From: Chlorops oryzae
Taxonomy: Eukaryota > Arthropoda > Insecta > Diptera > Chloropidae
Length of the DNA stretch: 64,000 nucleotides
Assembly: GCA_020466095.1 (NCBI GenBank)
Contig: CM035806.1
Coordinates: forward strand, 146,149,420-146,213,419
Direction: 5' to 3'
Shown: piece by piece, positions 33,084-45,199 of the stretch
How the letters are laid out: each line of letters begins with the position of its first letter
Position numbering within the stretch: the stretch's first letter is position 1
Program-made: the position numbers and the translations under genes
Notes under the pieces: generated by a model
Databases searched by the model: none
Seen by the model: the letters and a program-made list of their open reading frames with translations, nothing else
What the model was told of the DNA's origin: nothing

Positions 33084-33836
33084 CTTACACACCTTCTTGC
33101 TACATCACGTCGTGAATTGTCTCAGAAGTTCTGCGAGTCTTGTGTCGCATTTTACAAACCAAATGAGAATTATAGGTGTTGATGGTGTTGATATTGTTGA
33201 TGATGATCATTGTGATGATGGTGATGATGATGATGATGGTGAGGTTGGTGATGATGATGGTGAGGTTGGTGATGATAATGGTGATGATAATGGCGATGAT
33301 GGTAATGGTGGTGTTGATGGTGTTAATGTTGTTGATGGTGATGATGTGCGATGATGGTGATGATGTGTGATGATGGTGAGGTTGGTGATTATTATGGTGA
33401 GGTTGGTGATGATTATGGTGAGGTTGGTGGTGTTGATGGTGATGATGTGCGATGATGGTGATGATGAGCGATGATGGTGATGATGGTGATGATGTGTGAT
33501 GATGGTGATGATGATGATGGTGAGGTTGGTGATGATGACGATGATGGGGGTAATGATGATAATGGTGATGGTGATGATGGTGGTGGTGATGATGACGGTG
33601 ATGATGATGGTGATGATGTTGGTAATGATAATGGTGATGATGATGATGGGGGTGATGATGATAATGGTGATGGTGATGATGGTGGTGATGATGATGATCA
33701 TGGTGATGGTGAGGTTGGTGATGATCATGGTGTTGATGGTGATGTTGGTGATGATGTTGTTGATGGTGATGATGATGGTGGTGATGGTGTTGGTGTTGAA
33801 ATTTGAAAATGTACCCTCCGATAGTTCTCCAGCTCT
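33084..33836 (+). repeat. dispersed repeat, copy A, with expanded minisatellite
   Basis: Begins CTTACACACCTTCTTGCTAC, includes TTCTGCGAGTCTTGTG and ACAAACCAAATGAGAATTAT, and ends TTGAAATTTGAAAATG..CCGATAGTTCTCCAGCTCT. Copy B at 34960-35238 has the same left and right parts in the same order without the long array, so the minisatellite lies within the element. Confidence 0.75.
33176..33797 (+). repeat. GATGGT/GATGAT minisatellite, about 620 bp
   Basis: Tandem GATGGT, GATGAT and GAGGTTGGT variants, with higher-order repeats such as GATGATGTGTGATGATGGTG. Asp/Gly, Met/Val and antisense Ile/Thr frames across it are repeat translations. Confidence 0.95.
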
Positions 33837-34608
33837 ACTGAGATGACTGAGAATTTCTTCAGTTCACTGCTTTATATACGTTTCCGAAATCATGAATTCA
33901 GTGAGAATTGTAGGAATTTTTTGAAAAAACCTACCTTTTCTCGGGTAGTTTTGCATTTGGAGGGAAATAATGATTGGAAATTTGTTTTCAGGACGAATAC
34001 TATCAAAGGGACCTGTGAGCGTATTCGGAGGGTGACTTTGGGGCTTCAAGCCCCCCTAGAAATGTTCGGAATTACAAAGGGGATTGAGAAAATGATCTCG
34101 GTGGATAGTTTTGTTATGCCTTAAACCTCTTCCGGAATAATTTTCTGCGTCGGTGCGTGTCGGAAGGCAACAAAAACTCACGATAGCTTGTATTTCCTGA
34201 CCCTTTTGGGTCCCATCTAAGAAGGGTATACGAATATACAATTTTTCCAGCGGGCTGCATCAAGGCATCGATGAGTTTAAGTGCGCCAGGATAGAATTCA
34301 TTTGAATGACTTTGGAAATATCTCCCTGAAGAGTATTTTTTTAAGTGTACATTGTTTTCGTAACCTTAATCCTTGCACGATATGACATGTTCCACCTAAG
34401 TGTGCTTAAGTGTGCAAGCTCAGCCCGTTTTTGCTATAAGGTCAGTCGAGTGGGACAACAGTACAGTTAAGTCGAAGACGAACAAAGAGAACAAAAGATG
34501 TGATATTTTCATTGGCCTGAAGTCGTCTTCTGCATCTCCCAAATCCCCCCGAACCCCACCTGGCTTGTTTTAAATCAGCCCCCGGACTTAACGAGCCATA
34601 GATGTAAG
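33837..34608. other. intergenic, no gene recognised
   Basis: Frames of about 60-93 codons on both strands without domains. No terminal repeats seen. Confidence 0.5.
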
Positions 34609-34918
34609 CAGTGATGCCAGCTTAGCGCTTTTCGCGGTAGATCTAGCGCTTTTGGAAGGCGCGCGGTGCGAAAACTTCGTTTAAGTGCCAAGCTATTTTT
34701 GCGCGAAATCTAACGTTTTTTCGTTGTGTTCATTAAAGTTTTCAAAGTAGTTTTTCCTTCAATTTTGAACATTTTAATAACGTAAGCCAAGTATTGCATT
34801 CTAACACAACAGCTGTAAGATGAACCAATAGAAATTGGGAATCATTGATTTCCGGTGCTTTTTAGCGCGTTTTCAAAATGAATCAGCGCTTTTTCCATCT
34901 GAGGAGTTGGAAACACTG
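34609..34918. mobile_element. hAT-like MITE, diverged
   Basis: The left edge CAGTGATGCCAGCTTAGCGC and the right edge (complement CAGTGTTTCCAACTCC) share a hAT-style CAGTG..CCA start. AGCGCTTTT motifs recur just inside both ends. No matching 8-bp duplication was found. Confidence 0.5.
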
Positions 34919-34959
34919 GTGAGGTTGGTGATGATGATGACGGTCATGGTGATGATGAT

Positions 34960-35238
34960 TATAACTTACACACCTTCTTGCTTCATTACGTCGTCAAAAA
35001 CCTTCAGAAATTCTGCGAGTCTTATGTGTCCCATTTTACAAACCAAATGAGAATTATAGGCATAATAGTAAACTGTGCGTACTATTTCACCTTGATTGAA
35101 ATCACTAGCAAATTGCCAACCAAATTAGTTGAAATTTTAGAATGCAACTTCCGATAGTACTGCCGATACTATCGATGGTTAAGAATATCGACTATTCAGA
35201 CTATCAATGGTCGCAACTATCGATAATTCTCCAGCTCT
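34960..35238 (+). repeat. dispersed repeat, copy B
   Basis: Same family as 33084-33836 but with a 'normal' middle and several TATCGATGGT / ACTATCGAT words near the right end, which closes with TAATTCTCCAGCTCT. A short GATGGT-type run precedes it at about 34921-34955. Confidence 0.7.
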
Positions 35239-38051
35239 AGCAAAAATAACATAGCCTTCGGTAGTTTTGCTTTTTAGAGCTGCCAGAAAAAAATCGGCTA
35301 AATCGCGCTTTAAGTGATGCAATTATTGAATCAAATTCAAGACATAATGCAAAATTAAGCCGTTGATTGGCATTAATGGTGTAATCTGTTTAGGGTACAA
35401 AGACCATTTTCCAGATGTATTAACTTGGACACTTTAACGGCACTTTTTGCATAGTTTTTAACCAAGTTTATGTCTTCTATTGGGCATCTTTTCCGACTCC
35501 TGCCATTTATTCATCGTTTAGAAATTTTATATTTACAATTTGTTATTCATGATCAAGAATTTTAAAAAAGAAAATTTTTGTGTAATCTGTAGACAAAATC
35601 ATAAGAATATTGAGAATTACTCTCGATCGCTGAATTACACTCCCATGGATTAGACATGTATGCCGGTCAACAGAGCCATGTATTCAAGAATATCAGAACT
35701 GTTTTTTGAGGCCTGTGAAAAGGATGGAGATAACATTGCGAGTATCGCTCTAGATATTTGGAGGCGGATATAATCATTTGATAGAAGAGTAGAGAATGAT
35801 CTGACGAAAAGCGGATCTTGGTCGTAGCCGAAATTGATACCGAAAGATGATGAGAAAGGAAATAAGAAGAAAAGTAATTGGTATAGAACACGATGAAAAG
35901 AAAGAGAGAATCAAGAGCACGAAGAAATCAAAAAGGTGGAGACGAAAAAAAGTAGAAAAGGCAGAAGAGAAAGAAAAAATGCAATTTGCGGAGAACAAAG
36001 GTGTCAAAAAAAAAAAAAAATTAAAAGCAGGCGAACACAAAACGAAACAAGAAGAAACAGAAGGAAAGAAAGAGAAAGATAAGAAAAGAAAAAAAAAAGG
36101 AAAGTGGGCCTGAGAAAATGGATCGGTAAAATTGCGGAGAGTAAATAACACTAAAACATTTAACACGAAATTGGCAAACACATATTTATATTCATGACAA
36201 ATAATATTCCTCAATACCCTAACAGTTGGGATGAAACTTCGGGCACTTCTCGAATCAAGTTTCTTCATCGACGTCTTAATATAATTTTAAGTAAATACAT
36301 AAATGTATCTCAACATGTTGTCATAAGAAAAAGAATTGCCATAATCGAAATCATATTAGGTTAGCTGTATATGCTTGTGCGCGTGGGTTAGTCCTTTGAT
36401 GTCATATAAATTATGATTATGATTGTCATTATCGAAAATCGCAAGACAAACGCATCCGAAAAAATGAAAAATTGTCATTAAGAGAAGTCAAAACCCAAGA
36501 GCACTCCCTCTCCAAACCAGCGCCAATAAGCCATGCTGCCATGGGGAAGGACATACAAACATGATAAGCTATAGATGAGAGAGTTTGTATATAATTTCGT
36601 AAATAAGAACGAGCGCACGCATGGAGAACAGTTGTTTGTCGTTTCGTCTTTGGAAATGGAAAAATTGCCCGATATGAAAGCTTCTGGCGATGAGTTTGCC
36701 CAAACAAGGGAAATCGCAGCGTATAAATCAGGGCGCATGAAATCCAGTCGCTATGGGAGCCGCCATAACATAAGTAGTAGCCGCATCCAAAACGAAAAGA
36801 GCAAAAATAACGAACCAACGAACGAGCAACTGGGTGGACGGTTGGGCGGTTGGACGAACGGACGGACGGACGAACGAAACGAAAACAAATGCTGATGATG
36901 ACAAAGCGCCATTAAAAGGACATTTACACTTACACGAGTAAGCGACGCGTCGGTGACATGGCATCGCACAGACGTTCGTGAGTAACCGCCTCACCCAATC
37001 AGTGCCACTATACAATGCGCCACGACACGACGGCACGACAGCACCATAACTACTCGCATTGTTGTGCCATGCCTGATGGTCCCCAGCTCTCCAAGCAGCC
37101 CATTGTTTGTGCATTCACAAAAAAAAAAAAAAAAAAAAATAAAGCCATCTCTAGCAGCATTTTAGGCGCGGCTGTCTTCGTCGAAAAAAAGTGGCAAAGA
37201 AAAAACAAGAAAAGAAAGGAAAATCGACATCTACTAAAAACGGGCCCAAAATATTCCATAAATCATAAAATAGAAATCTTTTTTCCCTACACTATTTTTC
37301 CGGATATAAGCACTCCCGGCTTGAAAGCATCGAAAAGCGTGCAGTATTGAAGCCGCTTATATTTATGTAGGTATTTACATACATATGTATCTGGGGATTT
37401 GTGTTGATATTTTTTATCAAAACGAAAAAGCTGAACTTTTGACGGGAAATGCATTCACTTTACGCAATACACCTTCCGGAAATCGTCAACATGTGGCATG
37501 TCCTTGATTTGCGTGTATGAGTGTATGCTTTTACAGCTTGCTTACTTGCATTTAGAGACCACTTTGGTTTGCTGTGCTCCCGCTTTAGGGAAAGAATTTC
37601 ATTTCGCATTGAAATATGGTTTTATCTTTTCCAAATTCAAATACACATACTTATACGTATGTATGTATATTTATGTCAAAATGTGTCAAACTTTTGCTTC
37701 TGTCCTGGAAAAGTGTCAGCAGGATAAGTGACTCTGACGTCCTCGGAAATTGTCCTCGTAGGTTTCATGTCAGGTTTTTAGAAAAACAAAGTCTTTAGCT
37801 TTAATTTTTTTTATAAATATTTCCCTTCAACGATGACAATGTCACCTATATCTCATCGATGAAATCCCTAATGACTTTTTCAATCAGGTGATATTTGTCG
37901 AAAAATTTTCAAGCTATCGCCACACTCTCTAACTAAGCTGCACACAGCCGATCCGGATTCATGCGTCATTACTGAAGGAGCTCCTTCAAAGTTCAAGTTG
38001 AACAATGGAAAAGAACAAAAAAAAAAAAAAAAAAAAAAAAAAAACAAGAAA
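35239..38051. other. intergenic, no gene supported
   Basis: Includes a lysine-rich purine zone (about 35830-36110), poly-A runs near 36007 and 37120, a GGAC-like patch near 36865 and another poly-A near 38018. Frames of 70-164 codons exist on both strands at 35774-37114 but overlap one another and are driven by composition. Confidence 0.45.
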
Positions 38052-38858
38052 CTAAACGAAGTTTCCTTTAAAGAACTTCCCCAATTCTCCCCGCGAAACA
38101 CAAATCGATGGGGCTACGCAATTTTCTGGATTTTCCGCTCCTGCTTCGGAAGCTGTTGTACGACTCCAGCTCGGAGGATACATTAAAAACTGACAGTTTG
38201 TAATAAATTGATTGGTTCCTTTCGCCTTGCTGTCATCTCGTCTGAACTTGTCTCTGTTGACTTCAGTGCGGTTCGGTTTGGTTCGGTACGGGCTCATTTT
38301 AACGCAAAAACCGTGCATTGGATTCTTCTCTGTCATCTTTTCATTGCGTTCATTTCCAAATGCCGTTCGTGGGAGGAGAGCTAATTTCACTAAAAGCCTG
38401 CCAAAGGAAGAAAGAAAGAGAGAGAGAGAGATAGAGAGGGAGATACCTCTTGAAGATGGAACTAATATTGATGCAGGCTTTTGGGAAAACATTTTATGAA
38501 GTGCTAAGTTTATGTGTGGGTATGGCAAGAACCGATTAAGTTTAAATTTATTCCCAAATGCTTTGATCATATTTATTTCATGATATTCAATCGTTCGCTG
38601 CTTGAAGGATCCTCGTTTTCTATGCGATTGCTCTTTGTGGGACCGGTACTGAAGGACCGGTCGTATTGTGAGACATTCACCGGTACTAGAAAAGTATCGC
38701 TTTGTTTCTGGCCGCCTTTTGAAGCCATGCCTTTCGAATGAAATGCATTTTGACACGAATGAACTTAGCGATGAGGGTTTCTGTTTGGATTTTTTCGACC
38801 TATTCCAGTGCTTCCGGAAGCGGGACTCCACAAACGGAAATACTATGTGAACAAACAT
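38052..38858 (-). CDS. 268-codon open frame, doubtful
   Basis: The longest open frame not explained by a LINE or a simple repeat. The translation is basic and has no signal peptide, membrane segment or recognisable domain. Part of it (SLSISLSLFLS) is read from a GA-rich stretch at 38402-38445. Other frames in the same interval are also fairly open, which suggests low stop density rather than selection. It could be a chance frame or part of a decayed element. Confidence 0.15.
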   Translation of the reverse strand: MFVHIVFPFVESRFRKHWNRSKKSKQKPSSLSSFVSKCISFERHGFKRRPETKRYFSSTGECLTIRPVLQYRSHKEQSHRKRGSFKQRTIEYHEINMIKAFGNKFKLNRFLPYPHINLALHKMFSQKPASILVPSSRGISLSISLSLFLSSFGRLLVKLALLPRTAFGNERNEKMTEKNPMHGFCVKMSPYRTKPNRTEVNRDKFRRDDSKAKGTNQFITNCQFLMYPPSWSRTTASEAGAENPENCVAPSICVSRGELGKFFKGNFV

Positions 38859-39991
38859 TTCATATAAAGTACCTTTTCATTTAATAACGCCGGGGCCAAA
38901 GGGTTTTCTCGCGTTCCGTTTATGCCTTTTATTTTTTACTTAAAGAAATCGTCTCGATGATTTGAAAAGGATTTGTGCTTGGAACGTGCTTGGAACGTGC
39001 TTGGCTGATAGCATAGGATGTCGCGTCTTATTAAAATCGAAGAAGAATAAGAAAATTTATTGTAAATGTGAAAAAGCAGAATCAATGCTTACACTTCTGT
39101 CGATTTTCACCGCCATATCCTCTAACCGTAATCGTTGACTTCGTCGCCGTCGTCGCCATCGTCGTCGTCCCTTTTCATCAGTTTTTAGCGAAAGCAATCA
39201 TGGAACGCGTGTCGTAGCAACGGTTTTAAATTAATTTTTTCTTCTTCGGTTTGACGCCGCTGCCGTATGTGCGTGTGTGCATGTTTTTACGTGTGCTTTT
39301 CAGTCGAACTTCAATTGCGAACGCTCGGGCCGCATATACATAGGCGAGAAGTCATCTATCAACGCATGTCGTCGTGAGCTGACGTAAATCGTGAAAATTA
39401 TTCAAAAACATAACGTTTTCATTTAAGAGAGTATCCGCATGCCATCTACACTCTCGCAGAAGCGTCCTTTGAATATGTAAACATTTTCCACTTTTCATAA
39501 TTTCAGTTTTTTTTTATTTTTTTATTTTTTTTCTTTTCTATTTCTTCTTGTCATTCCTTTCGCCCTCGCGCACGCTACTCAAAGTATGATGAACCGCGCG
39601 TGTTATAATATCCATTTGAAGTGGGTTGCCCGCACAACGGTGAGGGGCGAATGGGGGAATAATAAATTTTAAAACAATTTTTCGAGGGACTAAATTCACT
39701 TTAATTCACTCAGGCAGATAACACGCGTAAAGTCGGTGAGTAGGAATTTCGAAAATTATTGGGACGCCTGCAAGGGTCACTTTGAGTGGCATCATAATTT
39801 TCATCATCGTGGAACGTGTGCCCCGTGTCATTGTTGTACGAATACAATAGACAAATGTTTGCGCGAATGTTTGCGCCCATGTTCAAAAATTTTTTTTGAT
39901 TGCACTCCCATAATTGCAATTTTCTATAAATCGCACTGAATCGTTTAAAGATCGGGAGAATTAAAGATAAATAGAAATAAAGATAGGAAAC
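38859..39991. other. intergenic, no gene recognised
   Basis: Contains a CGTCGCCGTCG-type trinucleotide patch near 39135-39170 and T-rich DNA near 39510-39535. No exon chain found. Confidence 0.5.
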
Positions 39992-40457
39992 ATGAGAGAT
40001 AGATTGAAGAGAAGAAGAAAGAGGGAGAGAAAAAGAGAGAGAAAGAAAGAGAGAGAAAGAGAAAGAGAGAAGAGAGAAAGAGAAAGGAAGAAATGGAGAA
40101 AGAGAGAGAAGAAAGAGAGAGAAAGAGAGAGAAGAGAGGAAAGAGAAAAGAGAAAGAGAGAGAAGAGGAGAAGAGAGAGAGAGAGAAGAAAGAGAGAGAA
40201 GAGGAAGAGAGAGAAAGAGAGAGAAAAGAGAGAGGAGAAAGAGAGAGAAAGAGAGAAGAGAGAGAAGAGAGAGAAGAAGAGAAGAGAGAGAAGAGAAGAG
40301 AAGAGAGAGAAAAGAGAGAGAAAGAGGAAGAGAGAGAAAGAAGAGAGAAAGAGAGAGAAAGAGAGAAGAGAAGAGAGAGAAAGAGAGAGAAAAGAGAGAG
40401 AAAGAAAAAAGAGAGAGAAAGAGAGAGAAAGAGAGAGAAAGATAGAAAGAGAGAGCA
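39992..40457 (+). repeat. 466-bp polypurine GA tract
   Basis: GAGAGAAA/GAAGAGAGA units with little order, almost free of pyrimidines. Frames of up to about 200 codons across it are repeat translations. Confidence 0.95.
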
Positions 40458-41908
40458 AGTTAGAGAGTGGAAAAAGCGAGAGGGCAGAACAGTCGAAGAG
40501 AGAACAAATTTTTTAAATAAAATGGTCAAAAATCCAGAAAAGCTAAAAATCTTTCATCTTTTCGATTCATTTCACCACATATCGACATACATATGTACAC
40601 ACAATGAACCGAATAGCCGCTTCCATAATTATTTTCATATCCGTGTATCCGTTTTATTTTTAGCGTGCTGGCACAAACATTCGCGCCGTGCATTGTACCC
40701 GCAAATCGATTCCCTTGCCTTTGGCAAGGAGGAATGAAATTTGTTTTCAATGGCTTAACTGGAATATTTAATGAGTCTTGATGTGGCAGGAATATGATAG
40801 CGCGAAGTAAAATAGTCGCTGGAAGAAAATTTGAAGTTTTCACCACCACTCGATGCGGCGGACTCATCTGCGGAACGCTTTGCGCCACAGTGTGTGTGTG
40901 TGTGTGTGTGTGTGCCACCCAAGCGTAAAATTGCACAATAATGCACTGCGAATGCCTATAACCAAAATTAATGATTCACTTTACGTCTCAAAGTACACAA
41001 AAGAGGATTTTTAGCTCAAACAATTAACGTTAGCATAAATGTGTGACTAAGTGCCCGAAGCGCGGGAACAACACCATATGGCCAAGCGTATGTACCTACA
41101 TATGGACTTGTATGTATGAATGTATGAAAATAATGTTACGTAGTGGCGTAGTAACCACCGTTGTTTAATATGTTCCTTTCGAGCACACGGTCCCAACGAC
41201 TAGAAGAGCCCCCATCATTAACTTGAGAAATATATTCCGGTGATCTCAAGAGAGACGCCAAGATTGAAGGAGTTCCATTTTGGTGTTGGTAAACGAATTT
41301 TTTTTTTTGGATGGCATAATGCCGCTGAATATTTGCTTTTGCCTCTTAGCTTAGTTGAACGAAGCATCTTAATTCATGATAATTTTTTTCGCACTGCTTT
41401 TATTTGAAAAACAAAGGGTCTTGCCGACTCAGGAAGGCAATCGGCCCAATGAAAGGAATTTTAAGGTTTTGTTGATTTTTTGAATATATACTACCTTAAC
41501 ACACTGTAGGAACCGATTTTTAGATTTCTATTTTCCAGTGGCCTTGAAATATCCTTGCAAAAAACCCTTTTTTTAAGCCCTTTTTCAAAAATTTTTTTCT
41601 CAAAAACCAATTAAGATAAAAAGATGAAACAAATGGCCACTGATAGCTTATAAAACGTAAAATTAATAAAAATTTTACACTGAGAAAAAAACTTTCACAA
41701 CAAAGAAAATTAAAATTAAAAATTTTTTTTTAGTGTATTCCCGTTTTCGCGCTACTTTCTCGCTAGTTCTAAAAAATACCTCTGAGTATGACCTTTAATT
41801 AAAAAAAAGTTTTATCAAAATCAAAAGGTAGTTTTAGGAGATATTGACAAAAACGTAAGCCCATATAGACATTCTCAGTACTGATATGCTGCACTAGACT
41901 AGACAAAA
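40458..41908. other. intergenic, GT tract inside
   Basis: A GT run lies at 40890-40914. TTACACTGAGAAAAAAAC near 41676 resembles the terminus of the TA-flanked family at 52956 and 62821, but no partner end is visible. No gene supported. Confidence 0.5.
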
Positions 41909-41967
41909 ACAAGTAAGGGTGTTATAGTCAGGCGAGCCCGACAATAGAATACCCGACAAAGACACAT

Positions 41968-42172
41968 ATGGGCGTTTCCAGAAAAAGTAAACTTTTTGTC
42001 GCGTCCGTATATAGCTTATTGCCATTCGGGACTGCATAGAAACTTTGAAAAATATAAAAGTTCGCATAAGCTGCATGAAAGTTTTGAGAAGCAAATTTAC
42101 TATTTACTGCATACTTGAATTCGGGACTTAAAATTGCTCATTTAAGTGTCGCGTCCGTTTGGAAATGCCCAT
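41968..42172. mobile_element. 205-bp MITE nested in DINE copy
   Basis: ATGGGCGTTTCCA at the left and TGGAAATGCCCAT at the right are near-perfect inverted ends. Inside, GTCGCGTCCGT also occurs near both ends, but in direct orientation. It separates GACACAT from ATGTTCAAATAAT, which are contiguous in other DINE copies. Confidence 0.7.
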
Positions 42173-42416
42173 ATGTTCAAATAATTTTTAATATCACGAG
42201 GTGTTTAAGGCCATAAGAAGCCCCATATACCGACTTTTGTTAAATTTCTTTATTTAAACTGCCCCTTTGCCACGCTCACTTTTCCAATTTTTTGGAATTC
42301 TAATCGGAGGCTTAGATATACGCTCAAATCCTAAGTTTCATTGAAATATTTCGAAAAAATCCGATTTTGGGGCACTTTTGAGATTTTTGTGACAGACCCT
42401 AGTATTGGAGGTACCT

Positions 42417-42777
42417 CCAATCGGACATCGAAGTTACCGGAACGGAATCGACGAAACCAAAATTGCGCATGATTGGCTGTTACAGTATCAGGTCCATAAA
42501 CGCTATTCACATTTTCAGCCGCCTGGCTTGCGTTTTCTCCCTTATCGAAGAAAAACTGTAAAATGTAGCGAATTTTCTCTTTGCTGATGTCCATCTTTGA
42601 CAAGCTCTCAAACAAAACTGAATCAATCAATCAAAAAAGTGTCAAAAAAGCTTTTTTACTACGAACTGTCATCTTTCTAATGCCCCCTAGCGGAACAAGT
42701 TCGGACTTATACAACGCGAGATGCAGATAAATAACGCCATCTATTGGAAAAATAATACTAAATTTTACTACACCTAA
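42417..42777 (-). pseudogene. mariner transposase 5' fragment
   Basis: On the minus strand the piece begins TTAGGTGTAGTAAAATTTAG next to a TA, the expected mariner terminus. It runs through a leader of about 180 nt to ATG at 42594-42592. About 58 residues follow that match the N-terminal helix-turn-helix of mariner transposases (MDISKEK.., FFFDKGENASQAAE, WFRRFRSGNFDV). The frame then runs directly into DINE sequence at GGAGGTACC. The catalytic D,D34D region and the other terminus are missing, so the fragment cannot move. The mellifera/irritans-like assignment is from memory. Confidence 0.85.
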
Positions 42778-43163
42778 TATAATGGACCGATCAAGGAAAT
42801 TTTGTTGGAAGATATTATGGCTACAAAGTAAGCATAAGTGCCAAATTTCGTTCAAGTCCCATTTGAATTTCGGGTGTAGGAGGCAATTTTCGAAAAACGC
42901 CCTTCTGCCACGCCCACTTTTATATTTTTGAAAATCGTATTACTTGCCTTGAAACATGTTCAAATATCAAATTTCATCAAAATATGTTGAAAAACTTTGA
43001 TTTTAGAGCAGTTTTTGTGATTTTCGTAACAAACCCTAGTACTGGAGGTACCCCTAAAAATGGTCCGATCGAGTCCATTCTCGAACTTGTTCTTACTCAT
43101 GTCCCCGTGAGCACGCATACCAAATTTCGTTCAAATAGCTGAACTCCTTCGATAAGAAAACTG

Positions 43164-43177
43164 TATACAAACAGACG

Positions 43178-43209
<32 letters not shown>

Positions 43210-43256
43210 GACAGACAGACGGACAGACAGACGGACAGACAGACAGACAGACGGAA
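43164..43256 (+). repeat. (GACA/GACG)n microsatellite of the DINE copy
   Basis: More than 20 tetranucleotide units between AACTGTATACAAACAGAC and AAATGGCTAAATCG. It sits at the same internal place as the short tract in the copy at 19904 and the fragment at 50199. Confidence 0.9.
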
Positions 43257-43391
43257 ATGGCTAAATCGAATCTCCTGGTGACGCTGATCATTTCTATATA
43301 TATTTTGTATGGTCTATCTCAACTGGTTCTGGGTGTTGCACACAACCACACAAACGCAATATACCCTCGACACAGAGTGTGTCGGGTATAA

Positions 43392-45199
43392 TGAATATTT
43401 GAATAACGTCCAACGTGCCGTATAAGTGATGCCTCTGCATACGCCTGTTCGGAAAGGACATTTGGAGACTTCGATCGCTTGGATAAAGAAAAGCCTTTAA
43501 TGAATCATAAGATGGTAATGGATAGGGATGTTTTTTGTTTTTTTTATTATTTTTTTTTTTTTGCGCACTCCCATCCACAAGTAATCTCAATTGAAGGGTT
43601 GAAAAAAAATTTCAAAAATATTGTAAAATTACTTTGAAAATGTTTTGCTGGTCAAATTCAAATGGCAAGGCGTCTGGTACGCCTCAAAATATCAAAACGC
43701 TCAGTTTTGTCTTTCAGTGTTGCTGTCCGATGCATCAGATTGACGCATTTCTACTGGATCTCTTGAGCTGCGAAATGAGAATGACAGAGAAATTGAAGCG
43801 ATTCAAGTTCACTTGAATTCATTTCAATTTTATGTTTATGTCATTTTAATGTTATGGCGAGCTTCATTGCAAGAGCCACTTAGCTGAAACGTCAGTGTCA
43901 ACGTCAACGTCAACTTCAACCTCAATGTCTGCGTTGACATCTTAAGTACTCATTATTGTCATAATTTTCTTAATTTTTTTTTTTTTTTTTTGCTTTGTGT
44001 TCTTTTCGTAGGGTCGTAGGTAGGTAGGCATCTCTTCGGAAATCTTGCATCGGACACTTTTGTAAAAATAGAGCATTTCAGCTTTTCGAATCGGAAGGAA
44101 TGTTTTTCCATCATTTTTGTGGGTGATGCGATGGTGATTGGGTTGGGAGATATGTATATATACATATATATATATCAATGATGACTGCATCGGTCATCAA
44201 ACTGCGACAGACAGCAGTTCACAGTAGCATCAAAAATCGTTGGTCGGACGTCAGTCATCTCGCTGCACTGGATTGCATTAAGAAAAGTAAGCTTTCTGTT
44301 GATTTAGCACTCAGCTTTCGTCAAGTGTTCGCTTCCATTCGATTCGTATCCGTACATATATACATACATATATTTCTCCGTTACGCACGAACGTTGCCAG
44401 AACGTCGCGACGCGTCGGTCGCATTGCATCAGCAGAGCCTTGGCGGCGTGCATGTGGCGCGTGTGGGGGTACGTTCGATGAAATGATTGAAAAATGAATA
44501 GAATGGAATAGAATAGAAGAATAGAATAGAATAGAATAGAATGACTGCGCTTTTCACTTTCCGCAGACAGCCGTTGATACAATTACGGCTCTTTTTCCGC
44601 CTTCACTTCAAGTGCCAAGTGAATTGCTCGATACCGAATCAAGTTGGTTTTTCAAAATGAATCAAATTAAAAAGGAAAAATACGCTTAACAAAAAAAAAA
44701 AAGTTGAAATAAAAATTAAAAGGCAAAAAGAAGCGCACTGAAAAGAGCACTCATCTCAACATTGACAAACACTGAAGTGGGAGAAGGAGCACTTCAATAA
44801 ATCGGCTGCTCGGCTAGCTGAGCTGGCTGGATGACTCGCTAGCTGGGTGGCTGTCAGTCAATGGCGTAGTGAAAAGGTTTGTACCAACGAATGCATTCGG
44901 ATTTGTTCAACAATTCACTTTCGAATGCATAAAAATATTTATTTTACTGCATCGAAAAGCGCTCTCAGTCGAGCAACGAGCAACGCCGGCCGGACTGCAA
45001 TTTCGTTTGAATTGAATACTGAATTTTTTTTTAGAATTTAATTTTTATTTTATGATTATTCAAAGAGGATCATATTAAAACTCTCTTCATCCGAAGCCTT
45101 TGGGAGTTTCCACCATAATTCTCAGAATAAAGATACAAACTGTAAACGAATACACCTGAAAGTGGCAACTGAACAGGCTCAGCTGTATTGAGATGGTGG
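43392..45199. other. intergenic, GAATA array inside
   Basis: No gene supported. Poly-T runs lie near 43550 and 43975. A GTCAAC/GTCAACTTCAAC patch is at 43892-43925. The 102-codon frame at 44178-44486 has no domain. Confidence 0.5.
44494..44543 (+). repeat. (GAATA)n pentanucleotide array
   Basis: About nine GAATA units with one GAATG and one shortened unit. Confidence 0.85.

Larger units (their letters stand above)
41909..43391 (+). mobile_element. DINE-1/INE-1-like copy with two nested insertions
   Basis: Begins CAAGTAAGGGTGTTATAGTC, includes GGCGAGCCCGACAATAGAAT and ACCAAATTTCGTTC, and ends with a GACA/GACG microsatellite, GGCTAAATCGAATCTCC, GGTTCTGGGTGTTGCACAC and a hairpin of TATACCCTCGACACA and its near-complement around GAG. 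The order of these blocks is that of Drosophila DINE-1 (family knowledge). A 205-bp MITE and a mariner fragment interrupt it; removing them leaves about 0.92 kb, close to the length of the other full copies. Confidence 0.88.

Noticed and set aside
33097..33846. Asp/Gly-rich, Met/Val-rich and Ile/Thr-rich frames
   Set aside because: Products of the GATGGT minisatellite.
35774..36268. 164-codon Phe/Ser-rich minus-strand frame and 88-codon Lys-rich plus-strand frame
   Set aside because: They overlap each other and arise from a purine-rich strand; no domain or exon boundary.
36429..37114. Overlapping frames of 70-129 codons on both strands
   Set aside because: Mutually exclusive, no domain or signal, partly from GGAC-like repeats.
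39945..40737. Frames of 165-214 codons in several registers
   Set aside because: Products of the GA tract; all registers are open at once, which is the signature of a repeat.
43097..43291. CRISPR-like array or Cys/Pro/Val repeat protein
   Set aside because: It is the GACA/GACG microsatellite of a DINE copy; no spacers.
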